A stretch of 30,308 nt of DNA from Flavobacteriales bacterium (GCA_015494775.1 WGAP01000014.1:1-30308), one strand, 5' to 3'. Numbered from the stretch's first letter, positions 15,825 to 24,319 are shown. A program made the numbers and translations. The notes: generated by a model from the letters alone, not told the origin.

Positions 15825-16172
15825 TTAATCTTTCAACAATCTATCGATGTCGGTTTTCAAGGTGGGAATATGTTTGATGATAATACCCCAGACGATAATA
15901 TCATCCACATTATCATAAGCGTGAATCACCCAATTCCTGGTATCCACAATTTTCCTGGCATCTTTAATGTCGATTTCGGGGGCTATTTTCAAAATTTTAT
16001 TCATTGCTTCACCGATAATTTCCAATTCCCGTTCGATGCCGCGACGCAGTAATTTGTTTTTTTGATAAGCATAAAAATCACGTTGGTCGCCCAAATGTTC
16101 GTCCAAGTATTGATATATGGAATCAATGGATGTTTTGATGTCAAACAAATATTTTTTGACATCAGGCCTCAT
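15825..16172 (-). CDS. hepT: HepT-like ribonuclease toxin (DUF86)
   Basis: 115 aa, all-helical, the standard HepT size. The catalytic motif R-X4-H-X-Y is intact: Arg79, His84, Tyr86 in DTRNWVIHAYD. HepT toxins are HEPN-type RNases; in studied pairs the partner MNT antitoxin adds AMP groups to the motif tyrosine and silences the toxin. The ATG at 16172 overlaps the end of the antitoxin gene by 11 bp, the normal order (antitoxin first). The stop codon lies 6 bp from the 3' box of repeat copy B. Confidence 0.9.
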   Translation of the reverse strand: MRPDVKKYLFDIKTSIDSIYQYLDEHLGDQRDFYAYQKNKLLRRGIERELEIIGEAMNKILKIAPEIDIKDARKIVDTRNWVIHAYDNVDDIIVWGIIIKHIPTLKTDIDRLLKD

Positions 16173-16470
16173 AAATCAATTTTTTGGTTGCTTCGATGCT
16201 TTGGATAAAGTAAGGATTGGACAGCGAGCGTTCCGTAACAATATCCACGTCGCGCCGGAACAAATCCCTCAGCCGGTAGTGAAGCTCAAAATAGTTTTGC
16301 ATATATTCCTCGGGCGACAAATGCTCGTCGAAGGCAATCAAAATATCGATGTCGCTATCTTCGTTAAACGCCTTCGACAGTGCGGAACCAAATAGGTATA
16401 GCCGCTTTACGCCCAAGGATGCGGCAATTTCTTTCAATCGTTCGATGATATTTTCATCGATATTCGGCAT
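16162..16470 (-). CDS. mntA: MNT-domain nucleotidyltransferase antitoxin
   Basis: 102 aa from ATG 16470. The frame can be extended to a TTG at 16491, but the ATG is the better start. The minimal nucleotidyltransferase signature is complete: Gly28-Ser29 in YLFGSALS, Asp40 and Asp42 in EDSDIDILIAF, and a third carboxylate Asp76 in RRDVDIVTE. The protein should bind ATP and Mg and AMPylate HepT. It overlaps hepT by 11 bp, indicating one transcript. An antitoxin role is inferred from the family and arrangement. Confidence 0.88.
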   Translation of the reverse strand: MPNIDENIIERLKEIAASLGVKRLYLFGSALSKAFNEDSDIDILIAFDEHLSPEEYMQNYFELHYRLRDLFRRDVDIVTERSLSNPYFIQSIEATKKLIYEA

Positions 16471-16549
16471 CGCCGGTTTGTTTTTATTCAAAGTTATTAA
16501 TTTTTTTTCGAGCGTTAAGGATTTATCCTAAAAAAACTTATGATAATCT

Positions 16550-16879
16550 TTACTTCAACGCCCCGGCATCTCGTTTGCGGTCAAGGATTTGTTGGCCGTG
16601 CATTTGCCAAAACCGGTCGAACAAATAGGCCTCTTCGTAATTTTCCAACGCGATGCTTAGTTCCATATTTGACGCAAAGTCCTTTTCCGTATTGAATTGG
16701 GCATAGGCAACCAACTCCCCGTTCTGGTAAACCACACATACCGTTCCTATGCTTTTTTCTATATCGCTAAATGATTCCATCACACTTTTGACAAAGGATT
16801 CCGATATATCATCCCGCTCGGTATCGTATGCTTTCAACACCCAATGCCCCGAAGGGAAATTTTTATGTATTTCAACCAT
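16550..16879 (-). CDS. Uncharacterised 109-aa protein
   Basis: The frame from ATG 16879 encodes MVEIHKNFPSGHWVLKAYDT at the start and ends RKRDAGALK. It is a mostly soluble, acidic to neutral protein with a predicted beta-hairpin (TVCVVYQNGELVAYAQF) and a helical C-terminal half. No signal peptide or membrane segment. I do not recognise the family. It lies 79 bp upstream of the MNT/HepT pair on the same strand but seems a separate unit; a 14-bp palindrome stands 28 bp before its start. Base composition is like its neighbours, and the frame is not a shadow of another gene. Confidence 0.6.
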   Translation of the reverse strand: MVEIHKNFPSGHWVLKAYDTERDDISESFVKSVMESFSDIEKSIGTVCVVYQNGELVAYAQFNTEKDFASNMELSIALENYEEAYLFDRFWQMHGQQILDRKRDAGALK

Positions 16880-16907
16880 CCCATTTTTTTTGATACAATA
16901 TACGGAA

Positions 16908-16921
16908 TTTTGGCGCCAAAA
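16908..16921. promoter_or_regulatory. 14-bp perfect palindrome upstream of the 109-aa gene
   Basis: TTTTGGCGCCAAAA is fully self-complementary and lies 28 bp before the ATG at 16879, a position suited to an operator. No regulator is known from the sequence. Confidence 0.3.
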
Positions 16922-16942
16922 GCAAGTTTTAAATGTTAAAAT

Positions 16943-16966
16943 TGCGCCAGCGGGCGCAGCGGTTCG
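16943..16966 (-). repeat. Short remnant of the GC-rich repeat family (3' box only)
   Basis: Read on the minus strand, CCGAACCGCTGCGCCCGCTG followed by GCGCAA matches the 3' end of copy D (GTAACCGCTGCGCCCGCGGG) and, less closely, the ATAACCGCTTCCATCCCTGG box of A and C. Only the terminal box is present. Confidence 0.45.
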
Positions 16967-17192
16967 GTTTTTCTTCTTCTCTAAACCATGTTTGTATCAT
17001 TTGTTATCCACAAGGAAGGTTACCTTGTTGATTCTTCATCAATAAAGTTATAAATACAATAGGACATGGGACTAAATTGGCTTTAATAATAAAGGTAAAT
17101 TATCAGATTTTAAAAATACATTTAAAATGAAGTATATACATAGTATCATTACTCACAATTTCCCCAATTAATCTAACATAGCTTAATAAAAT

Positions 17193-17224
17193 TTTGTAGG
17201 AATAAATTATTTTTACTAACTTTG
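17193..17224 (+). promoter_or_regulatory. Strong Bacteroidota-type promoter of the lipoprotein/barrel operon
   Basis: The -33 box TTTG (17193-17196), a 20-bp spacer and a perfect -7 box TAACTTTG (17217-17224) give the consensus. Transcription would start near 17231, leaving a leader of about 200 nt before the ATG at 17436 and the CA repeat. Confidence 0.75.
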
Positions 17225-17435
17225 GTTTGAAAATGTGCAACAAATCATTTCCGGCAGGTGGGAGCCAAGCGTATCCGGCTTACGGAAAAAGGGAAGTAAA
17301 TTTAGGCTTCCGGCCCATTTAAAGGACTCCGCCACCCGTATCCGGAAAAAAGAAGCATATTTTCCGCCGGGAATAAGCCGAAAAGCCGGCGTAAAACAAA
17401 CCGGAGTAGGCATAAACAATAAAAATTTTTGCCCT

Positions 17436-17489
<54 letters not shown>

Positions 17490-17514
17490 TAAACTGTTCA
17501 TCAGTTTTTTATTA

Positions 17515-19218
17515 TTGTTTTTGATGATGTCTTGTTATAAGAAAGACCCATCCAATATTCGGCAAGGTTTATATAAGTTTGAACAAACCCAAAGGAATAT
17601 CGATTACAATAATTTAGCTGTTATCGTAAGCCATGCATTAAAAGACAATAGGGATTTCCGACATCTAGTAAAGGAAGAAGCATTGTACACATTTGATGGT
17701 GATTATGATGTTTTGGTAAGTCAGTTAAAAGAAATGAATGTAAAGGACGAAACGGGGAAAAAAATAAAAGTGAGCAAGTTTTTGAACAATTATGCCAAGA
17801 AATTAATTACCGAAAATAAAATTCAGGGAATTGCAGAAAGAAGCATGCAAGAGTATATAGATTATTTATCACAACAATATCCCAACTTGCAAATAAGTGT
17901 ACCGGTACATGCCGAAGATTGGACTGATGATTATGTGCCAGCTGTTACATTCATTCCCGAGGAATTAAATGATAATCAAAATGTGGATCTTGTAGCATAC
18001 CAAGGAGATGAAACGACTTCGGTTAATTCCGTTACTCCGCCAAATGAACCGGCAGTTGTTATTAGTGACAATGAACGATTACCAAATAACCCAAACAATT
18101 ATACAGGTTCAATTAATGTTGATAATTTTAATTTACAGGCGTCACAAACTACAAGTGGAATTCACTTGGAATGGAGCTTTTCTAATATTTCAGGTACACT
18201 TATTGGGTTTCATATTTATCGTAAGGCAACTAATGAAACTAATTTTAGTTTAATAGGTTCTACTTATGGAACGATTAATCTAGTTTATGATGATATATCT
18301 GTTTCGAGCAATCAGCATTATAGTTATTATGTAAAAGCATATAACCTAACTGATGAATCAAATCGTTCAAATATCGTTCTAATTCAAGCTCCTGATAGAC
18401 CTGATCCACTGTCAAATTTTAATGTTTTACAATTTGTTCCTAATTTTTTAAATATCAGATGGGATATACCTCAAAACCAAGCTGTTACATATGTTGAGAT
18501 TGAAAAACTTTCACTTAACGTAGATAACCAATATCAGTCGGTAGGAAATTTTGATGATTCTTATAGAGAATACTTGTATCCTAATCCTGTACCAGGAGAA
18601 CAAATGTTGTTTAGAGCACGTATTGTTGATAATAATTACACCTCCAATTATAAATATGATTACATAAGAATTCCATACAGGGATATTTCAAGAGCCACTC
18701 CTACTTATATTGAATATATTTCTTTTGACTGGGATGAAATTAATACAATTGAAGGCTGGCTTAGAGGTGCTCCTGAATTTGCTATTGCAGTTGTAGTTAC
18801 CGACGAACATGGAAACAAGCATGTTGTTCAAGATGGGATTTATTTGAATTTTTGTGTGCGACATTCCTGGAACTTTTTTGATGATATAAATGTATATGAT
18901 TGGAGACCTCATTCTTTCTTGGATATGATGACTTTCAAGATTAAGGAACATGATAGCGGGTCACCAGTAGATGTTACTTTTACGGCCGGAGCGGAGGAAA
19001 AAAATTCGATAACTACGGATAATGCAACCCAAAGTTTTACAACAAAGATTGGGCTATCTGTTACTGTTCATGACATTTTTAATAATAAAGATGATGATGT
19101 TGGTACAGGATACTTAAAGTACACCGACCCTACGACTACATGGGTTAGAGTTCCGGGGTCGTTGCATTTTAAAATGTTAATTTCTACACAAGACAATCCT
19201 CATGTTTGTTATCCATAA
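17515..19218 (+). CDS. Large FN3-containing surface lipoprotein, probably phase-variable
   Basis: The frame shown begins at a TTG (17515) and gives 567 aa. The frame is actually open upstream through the CA tract to 17440, and the codons before 17515 encode KHRSKLFISFLLL, so the full signal peptide would be ...KLFISFLLLFLMMSC with lipobox LMMSC. Initiating at 17515 would leave a signal too short to work. After the cysteine comes a roughly 190-residue region (including VPVHAEDWTDDYVPAVTFIP), then an FN3 domain at about 203-292 (GIHLEWSFSNI, SYYVKAYN), a second FN3-like unit at about 298-392 and a beta-rich C-terminal domain. It is AT-rich compared with flanking housekeeping genes, suggesting transfer. 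The next gene follows after 24 bp. Confidence 0.8.
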   Translation: MFLMMSCYKKDPSNIRQGLYKFEQTQRNIDYNNLAVIVSHALKDNRDFRHLVKEEALYTFDGDYDVLVSQLKEMNVKDETGKKIKVSKFLNNYAKKLITENKIQGIAERSMQEYIDYLSQQYPNLQISVPVHAEDWTDDYVPAVTFIPEELNDNQNVDLVAYQGDETTSVNSVTPPNEPAVVISDNERLPNNPNNYTGSINVDNFNLQASQTTSGIHLEWSFSNISGTLIGFHIYRKATNETNFSLIGSTYGTINLVYDDISVSSNQHYSYYVKAYNLTDESNRSNIVLIQAPDRPDPLSNFNVLQFVPNFLNIRWDIPQNQAVTYVEIEKLSLNVDNQYQSVGNFDDSYREYLYPNPVPGEQMLFRARIVDNNYTSNYKYDYIRIPYRDISRATPTYIEYISFDWDEINTIEGWLRGAPEFAIAVVVTDEHGNKHVVQDGIYLNFCVRHSWNFFDDINVYDWRPHSFLDMMTFKIKEHDSGSPVDVTFTAGAEEKNSITTDNATQSFTTKIGLSVTVHDIFNNKDDDVGTGYLKYTDPTTTWVRVPGSLHFKMLISTQDNPHVCYP

Positions 19219-19242
19219 TTTTTTAATTAAAAATTTAATAAG

Positions 19243-19863
19243 ATGAAAAAGATAGTGCTAATCTCCATTGTGCTTTTAGCTTTTGACTTGCATGCACAAT
19301 ACGGGCCTTCTATTCATTTCGGCTATGGTTTGTGCGGATACAATGAATTTGGGGATGGACAGGTTCTTACCAGTGAAATACAATTTCCGGTGATACATTC
19401 CTTGTATCTGGCTCCCACATACACTGTACTCACTAAAAACGGTTTTCGAAATTATTATAGCGATGTTCGTTGGAATCAAGATCAAGGATTTACCCAAATG
19501 CATTTGTTGCACGACCATGCTAACTGGCAACAAACCACATCCATACGGATATTTCTGTATTGGAATCCGGTTGCATTGTTTTCTCGAAGAACAAATCCGT
19601 TGGATTTACGTATCGGGCTGGGTGCGGGAATGTACCAAACGGTTCTTGAAAGCTATTTGAACAATGCAACGGAAAAAGCCCTTGAATTCCGTCATCGTTC
19701 ATCGTTTAATATTTTGCCGAGGATACAATATTTTTATCACAAAGGAAATTTAATAATTGGCGCTCAATTGGGATACGAGCTTTCTTACATAGATGACGAA
19801 CTAAATCCCTTTGTGGCTATCCATTTGGGAATTAGCTTGGACAAATCGACAAAAAAAGAATAG
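19243..19863 (+). CDS. Secreted outer-membrane beta-barrel-like protein
   Basis: 206 aa. An N-terminal signal peptide MKKIVLISIVLLAFDLHAQ is followed by alternating short amphipathic strands, rich in Gly and aromatic residues (IHFGYGLCGYNEFG, LRIGLGAGMYQ, IIGAQLGYELSY, FVAIHLGISL), the pattern of a small outer-membrane barrel of about 8 strands. It starts 24 bp after the lipoprotein stop and shares its transcript, and a terminator follows at 19909, so the two form a two-gene surface operon. A barrel paired with a lipoprotein suggests that they act together at the cell surface. Exact function is unknown. Confidence 0.75.
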   Translation: MKKIVLISIVLLAFDLHAQYGPSIHFGYGLCGYNEFGDGQVLTSEIQFPVIHSLYLAPTYTVLTKNGFRNYYSDVRWNQDQGFTQMHLLHDHANWQQTTSIRIFLYWNPVALFSRRTNPLDLRIGLGAGMYQTVLESYLNNATEKALEFRHRSSFNILPRIQYFYHKGNLIIGAQLGYELSYIDDELNPFVAIHLGISLDKSTKKE

Positions 19864-19908
19864 TTGTAAAGCATTACAAGACAACCAAATAATCTGTAAA
19901 ATGTTTTT

Positions 19909-19935
19909 AAACCCCGCTCCACCGGCGGGGTTTTG
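19909..19935 (+). terminator. Rho-independent terminator of the lipoprotein/barrel operon
   Basis: Stem ACCCCGC / GCGGGGT with a short loop (TCCACCG), followed by TTTGTTGTTT, 45 bp after the barrel gene stop. Confidence 0.75.
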
Positions 19936-20008
19936 TTGTTTACGGTAGGGCAATAAGGAAAAATAATGCGCAAAGAGCGCTACGCGTTCTGTATTGCAAA
20001 GAAAAACT

Positions 20009-20392
20009 CCGCGCCCGCGGGCGCAGCGGTTACGGGCCGGACGGGCGCCCGAGCATTTCCCGCGGGCGGAGGCGCCCGTCGGAAGCCCCACGCACCGCGG
20101 CCTCGAAATGCCGGTGCGGCCGGCCGGCCCGTTTGAGCGGAGCACGCGGCGGCTTCCGCGTGAGGAACGGCAAGCGGGAGGCCGCTCCGCCGGCCGAAGC
20201 GCTTGCCGGGGCGCCGCCGCAGCGCCGTAGGCGCTGACGGATTGCCTCCGGCAAGCCGTTGCGGGCGTTGCCCGCCGGCGGCGCCCCGAACGCAGGCGAG
20301 CGTAGCGAGTCCCGCCTCATGAATGCGCCGCGGTGCGAGCTAAGCGAAGCAACGCGGGTTGCATGAATGAGGCGCGGAAGCCGGGCGCCCCA
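20009..20392 (-). repeat. GC-rich intergenic repeat family, copy D (reverse orientation)
   Basis: Read on the minus strand it starts with GGGGCGCCCGGC, contains CCGCTCAAACGGGCC (middle box, degenerate), GTGGGGCTTCCGACGGGCGC, which matches copy C closely, and ends with GTAACCGCTGCGCCCGCGGG. It is the longest uninterrupted copy (about 384 bp), because several extra GC hairpins are added between the boxes (for example GCGCCTACGGCGC). Confidence 0.65.
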
Positions 20393-20421
20393 ATAAAAAA
20401 CCGCCCGCCTGGCGGCGGACG
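20392..20421 (-). terminator. Terminator of the 47-aa ORF, abutting repeat D
   Basis: Minus-strand stem CCGCC / GGCGG with inner GCC/GGC pairs (CCGCCGCCAGGCGGGCGG) and a TTTTTTATT tail. It lies about 70 bp after the stop of the small gene at 20493. Confidence 0.6.
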
Positions 20422-20492
20422 GCAGCATACACACATCAATGATTAGCCCTATGTTATGCGACGCTATATACAGATGAGAAACAAAACTCCGT

Positions 20493-20636
20493 TTAGTTGG
20501 CCGATGAAAGCGTTTGAATTTCCTTTTTGATACGGTTGAGCCGCAACAATACGTCCATGTAGGCCTCAATGTTTCCGTTGGTCATATAGGCGCGGGCTCG
20601 GCTTTTCAAATTTTCGTATCTTTCAAACAAATTCAT
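20493..20636 (-). CDS. Small charged helical protein (47 aa)
   Basis: From ATG 20636: MNLFERYENLKSRARAYMTN, GNIEAYMDVLLRLNRIKKEI, QTLSSAN, then TAA. The sequence is highly charged and periodic, typical of a two-helix protein, and has no signal peptide. It is divergent from the TPR gene and has a terminator of its own. The long minus-strand frame running further upstream is antisense to the TPR gene and not real. I do not recognise the family. Confidence 0.6.
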   Translation of the reverse strand: MNLFERYENLKSRARAYMTNGNIEAYMDVLLRLNRIKKEIQTLSSAN

Positions 20637-20639
20637 CGT

Positions 20640-20672
20640 TTTGGTTTTTTCGGTTAGACATTCATACCTTTG
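20640..20672 (+). promoter_or_regulatory. Bacteroidota-type promoter of the TPR-ZIP-mvaD operon
   Basis: -33 box TTTG (20640-20643), spacer of 21 bp and perfect -7 box TACCTTTG (20665-20672). Predicted transcription start near 20679, about 33 bp before the ATG at 20712. Confidence 0.75.
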
Positions 20673-20711
20673 CCAATACCGTGCCAAAAATTGTATTTTA
20701 CTCAAAATCAC

Positions 20712-22502
20712 ATGATTGCTAAAAATACATACCGCCTTTCGGCCTTCCTCTTGCTCGGGATGCTCACCATCGGATTGCGGGCACAAAATTTGGCCCTGGC
20801 ACGGCATTACCTCAAAGCGGCCCAATACGACAAAGCCCTGGCCATTTATCGCGATTGGTACGACAGCCAAGGTTACCGGCCCGAAGTTTACCGCGGTTTG
20901 CTCAAAATTTATCTCCAAAAGGGAAATTTCGACCAAGCGGAAAAACTCATCCGCGACGCCGCCCGCCGTTATGTGGTTCCCGAGGCCGATGCGGATTTGT
21001 TCTACGTGTATCAAAAGGCCGGCAAAACCGAAGCGGCCCGCCGGCAATGGCAATCCATAACGGACAAAGTGCGGCACCAACCGGCCTATGCGCTTATCTT
21101 TGCCCGCCGCTTGCGTGCCTACGGCTACACCGACCGCGCCCTCCAACTCCTGAAAACGGAACAAAAACGCAAGCCCACGCCCGGCATTTATTTGGAAACG
21201 GGCAACCTGTATGCCGAAAAATTCGCCTTGGACTCCATGATGCAGGCCTACGTGCACGCGGCGGAAATGAATCCGGCCTATGTCAACTACATTCAATCGG
21301 CCTTGTCGCGCTATATCGATGCCAAGCCGGACAATCCCTATGCAACGGCACTGAAAAAAGTCCTGCTCGGGAAAATCGCGCAAAATCCTTCGCCCGTATA
21401 TTTCCGGCTGCTGCTTTGGCTTTATACGCGCCGCCAACAGTACGACAAGGCCTTTGTGCAAGCCAAAGGGCTCTATTTGCGGGGCTTGCTTCGTCCTGTG
21501 GACCTCTACCAATTGGCCCTTTCGGCACGTCGCCGGGGCGACAATGCCACGGCCTTGGCCATTGTGGATTTCTTGCAACAATCCAAGGAAAAAATACCGT
21601 CATTGCTCCGCGAACAATTGCAAGTGTTGCGCGCCCGTATCACGGCCGAAAATGCGGATAACGAAAAACTCGACGACTTTATCCGGCAGTGGAAACCTGT
21701 TGCCGACAGTTTGCAATACGACCGGCAGCGCTTTGCGCTCCACCGCCTGCTCACCGACCTGCTGATTGAAAACAAACGTTTCGACACCGCCTACCGGTGG
21801 GTCGATTCCTTGGCCCGGACCCGGGCGCCCATACGTCAGCAGGCCTTTTGGCAAGAGCGCAAGGGAGATATTTTGCTCCGTCAAGGGCGCTTTGCCAAGG
21901 CGGCCATCGTGTTTACCTTGCTTCGCGAAAATTTCCGCTACGACGAAATCAACTACCGGGCGCTTTACAAAATGGCGTTGGCATCCTTTTTGGACGGCGA
22001 TCCCGACTGGGCCCACCGCAACCTGAAACCGCTCAAAAAGGCCGCTTCGCGGGCCATTGCCAACGATGCCCTGATGCTCGATTTTATGATTATCGCCAAC
22101 CGCGACCCGGCCGACAGCTTGCAACGCGGACTTAAAAACCTGGCACGGGCCTACTATTTTTACTACACCGGACGGCGCAAAGCACTCCACCGTACCGCCG
22201 ATTCCCTGCGCGGGCTCGCTTCGTCGAAAAAAATAGCCGACGACCTGCTCTACTTGGAAGCCAAGGCCGAAACCGAAGCCGGCAATGCCCGGGTGGCGTT
22301 GGATTATTGGGAAAAATTATTGAAAGCCACCAAGGAAAAAATGTTTCGCCAGGAAGCACTTTACCGCACGGGCATTCTGCTGCGTGATACGGGCCGTACC
22401 GAGGAAGCCGAAAAAATCCTGTTGGAAGTCATCAAGGATTATCCCGAGGGTTTTTACTTCGAACCGGCCCAAAAGGCCTATCGCGAACTGACAGGGCAAT
22501 AA
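20712..22502 (+). CDS. Secreted TPR-repeat protein
   Basis: 596 aa from ATG 20712; the open frame reaches a TTG at 20670, but that lies on the promoter. Signal peptide MIAKNTYRLSAFLLLGMLTI followed by GLRAQ, with cleavage likely after RA or RAQ (signal peptidase I). The rest is a long array of tetratricopeptide-like helix pairs, with recognisable units such as HYLKAAQYDKALAIYRDW, IYLQKGNFDQAEKLIRDA and the C-terminal RTGILLRDTGRTEEAEKILL. TPR proteins are scaffolds. Being exported, it likely works in the periplasm or at the outer membrane. The partner is unknown. It leads an operon with a ZIP transporter (11 bp gap). Confidence 0.88.
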   Translation: MIAKNTYRLSAFLLLGMLTIGLRAQNLALARHYLKAAQYDKALAIYRDWYDSQGYRPEVYRGLLKIYLQKGNFDQAEKLIRDAARRYVVPEADADLFYVYQKAGKTEAARRQWQSITDKVRHQPAYALIFARRLRAYGYTDRALQLLKTEQKRKPTPGIYLETGNLYAEKFALDSMMQAYVHAAEMNPAYVNYIQSALSRYIDAKPDNPYATALKKVLLGKIAQNPSPVYFRLLLWLYTRRQQYDKAFVQAKGLYLRGLLRPVDLYQLALSARRRGDNATALAIVDFLQQSKEKIPSLLREQLQVLRARITAENADNEKLDDFIRQWKPVADSLQYDRQRFALHRLLTDLLIENKRFDTAYRWVDSLARTRAPIRQQAFWQERKGDILLRQGRFAKAAIVFTLLRENFRYDEINYRALYKMALASFLDGDPDWAHRNLKPLKKAASRAIANDALMLDFMIIANRDPADSLQRGLKNLARAYYFYYTGRRKALHRTADSLRGLASSKKIADDLLYLEAKAETEAGNARVALDYWEKLLKATKEKMFRQEALYRTGILLRDTGRTEEAEKILLEVIKDYPEGFYFEPAQKAYRELTGQ

Positions 22503-22513
22503 AATTTCAAGCC

Positions 22514-23194
22514 ATGGAAGCATATTTTTGGTTAATCCTCGTGGTGTGGGCAGGCGGACTAAGCGCCTTGTGGCTTTACCGCCGGCACAAAATTCAGCAT
22601 TTGCTCATCACTTTTAGCGGGGCTTACCTTTTTGCCGTTATTGTGTTCCATTTGCTTCCCGAAATTTACGGCCACAACGATACCGACATTTCCACCGTGG
22701 GCTTGTTTATCCTTTTGGGATTGCTTTTTCAATTGGTGTTGGATTTCTTTTCCCACGGCGTTGAGCACGGTCATAGCGGCCGGGGACATGCCCACAGCTT
22801 GACCGCAGGTATCGTTACCGGATTATTTTTGCATGCCTTTACCGAAGGGCTTCCCGTGGCCGATGCGCATCACCGGGCCTATTTGTATGCCATTTTGGTG
22901 CATAAGTTTCCTATCGCCTTGACCTTGACCGCCTTTTTGAAAAATGCCGGAATGCGGCCTGCCAAATTATGGGGCCTGCTCACGGCCTTTTCGCTCATGT
23001 CGCCCTTGGGGGCTTGGGCCGGAGCCCGTTTACCTTTGTTTGCCGCTCATCATACGTTGGTTTCGGCCTTCGTGGTAGGGGTGCTTACGCACATCAGCAC
23101 CACCATATTGTTCGAATCCGACAGCGACCATCGCTTTCATTTGTATAAATTTTTGGCCATCCTTGCCGCCTTCGGTTTGGCCTATTTAATGTAA
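22514..23194 (+). CDS. ZIP-family divalent metal transporter
   Basis: 226 aa with about 7-8 membrane segments. The metal-site helix reads LHAFTEGLPVAD (His107, Glu111), the ZIP helix-4 signature, and the following helix has VHKFPIAL with His130. A His-rich loop HGVEHGHSGRGHAH lies at 81-94 between helices 3 and 4, as in ZIP zinc transporters. The helix-5 motif normally has an acidic residue (HxxPE-type), which is replaced here (FPIAL), so transport properties may differ. Zinc is the likeliest substrate by family; iron or manganese remain possible. The gap to mvaD is 24 bp. Confidence 0.88.
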   Translation: MEAYFWLILVVWAGGLSALWLYRRHKIQHLLITFSGAYLFAVIVFHLLPEIYGHNDTDISTVGLFILLGLLFQLVLDFFSHGVEHGHSGRGHAHSLTAGIVTGLFLHAFTEGLPVADAHHRAYLYAILVHKFPIALTLTAFLKNAGMRPAKLWGLLTAFSLMSPLGAWAGARLPLFAAHHTLVSAFVVGVLTHISTTILFESDSDHRFHLYKFLAILAAFGLAYLM

Positions 23195-23218
23195 TTTTGG
23201 TCAAATTCCACATGTTCC

Positions 23219-24319
23219 ATGCCCAAGCGTTTTACATCAAAAGATTTTTTGCTGTCCGAAACGGCCGTCCGGCCTGGAAATGAGACGCTCGAATTGACCG
23301 CCGAAGCGCCGTCCAATATTGCCCTGGTCAAATATTGGGGAAAAAAATCCGGCGGTGTTCAACTGCCCATGAACGCTTCGTTGAGCTTTACGTTGAGCAG
23401 GAGTAAAACCATTACCCGGGCCAAACTGTTTCCCTTGGAAAAAGCATCGGCCCAAGCGATGTTCCGTATCCGGCTCGACGGGAAAGACCGACCGGATTTT
23501 GCGCCCAAAATCGAACAATTCTTTGCACGCATCGACCCGTATGCGCCTTATGTGCGTTATTTCCGCTGGGAAATCGACAGCCACAACACCTTTCCGCATG
23601 CCAGCGGCATCGCTTCCTCGGCCAGCGGATTTGCGGCCCTTGCGCGCTTGGTAATGCTATTGGGCCGGCGCCTGGGTTTGCCTTGCGACGAGCCCTTTTG
23701 CACGGCCAAAACCTCGTTCCTGGCCCGGTTGGGCTCGGGCAGTGCGGCGCGGAGCGTGGCCGGGCCCTTGATGCTGTGGGGCCGGCACGATGCCTTTCCC
23801 GTGTCCGATGACCTGTATGCCGTGCGGCCGGAATTCGAACCGCACTCCGATTTTACGGACGTTCGCGATACCATCGTGCTCATCGACCGGGGGGTCAAAC
23901 CCGTTTCCAGTACGCGCGGGCATGATTTGATCAACCGGCATCCTTTTCGCGAGGCACGCCTCCAAGTGGCCCGTCAAAACCTTATCGACCTGGCCGAGGC
24001 CTTGAAAAAAGGCGATTGGACGGCCTTCGGCCGTATTGTGGAAGCCGAAGCCCTGATGCTTCACGCCCTGATGGCCACTTCCGATCCGCCCTACATCCTG
24101 ATGCAACCCGAAACGCTTCGCCTGATCCGCGGTTTGCAGGCCTGGCGCGAGCAAAGCGGCCGGCCCGTATATTTTAGCTTGGATGCAGGCGCCAATGTGC
24201 ATTTGCTCTATCCCGGCAGGGAACATCAAGGGGTTTTGGATTTTTTGAAAAACACCTTACCTGAACTTTATGCCGACAGGGCGTTTATTGCCGATAAAGT
24301 AGCATCTACAAAGGAGTGA
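23219..24319 (+). CDS. mvaD: Diphosphomevalonate decarboxylase (GHMP kinase superfamily)
   Basis: 366 aa. It decarboxylates mevalonate diphosphate to isopentenyl diphosphate with ATP, the last step of the classical mevalonate pathway. The N-terminus has NIALVKYWGK (34-42), then the phosphate-binding loop PHASGIASSASGFAALA (126-142), LGSGSAARSVAG (171-182) and FSLDAGANVHLL with Asp322, the catalytic aspartate position. These together identify MvaD rather than mevalonate kinase. Its presence fits bacteria that make isoprenoids by mevalonate, such as flavobacteria. It ends 77 bp from the convergent prenyl synthase gene, a step later in the same pathway. Confidence 0.95.
   Translation: MPKRFTSKDFLLSETAVRPGNETLELTAEAPSNIALVKYWGKKSGGVQLPMNASLSFTLSRSKTITRAKLFPLEKASAQAMFRIRLDGKDRPDFAPKIEQFFARIDPYAPYVRYFRWEIDSHNTFPHASGIASSASGFAALARLVMLLGRRLGLPCDEPFCTAKTSFLARLGSGSAARSVAGPLMLWGRHDAFPVSDDLYAVRPEFEPHSDFTDVRDTIVLIDRGVKPVSSTRGHDLINRHPFREARLQVARQNLIDLAEALKKGDWTAFGRIVEAEALMLHALMATSDPPYILMQPETLRLIRGLQAWREQSGRPVYFSLDAGANVHLLYPGREHQGVLDFLKNTLPELYADRAFIADKVASTKE

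Larger units (their letters stand above)
16880..17192. other. AT-rich intergenic region
   Basis: Holds the 16908 palindrome, the repeat-family remnant at 16943 and a small stem (CAAGGAAGG / TACCTTG near 17008). The rest (about 17030-17190) is very AT-rich and shows no gene I can support. It marks the left edge of the AT-rich lipoprotein operon. Confidence 0.4.
19990..20491. other. Intergenic region dominated by repeat copy D
   Basis: Between the terminator at 19909 and the 47-aa ORF. It contains GC-rich repeat copy D and an abutting minus-strand terminator. The long open frames here follow the GC bias of the repeat and are not genes. Confidence 0.6.

Noticed and set aside
20637..21581. Upstream part of a 362-aa minus-strand frame
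   Set aside because: It is antisense to the TPR gene; only the last 47 codons (20493-20636) look like a gene.
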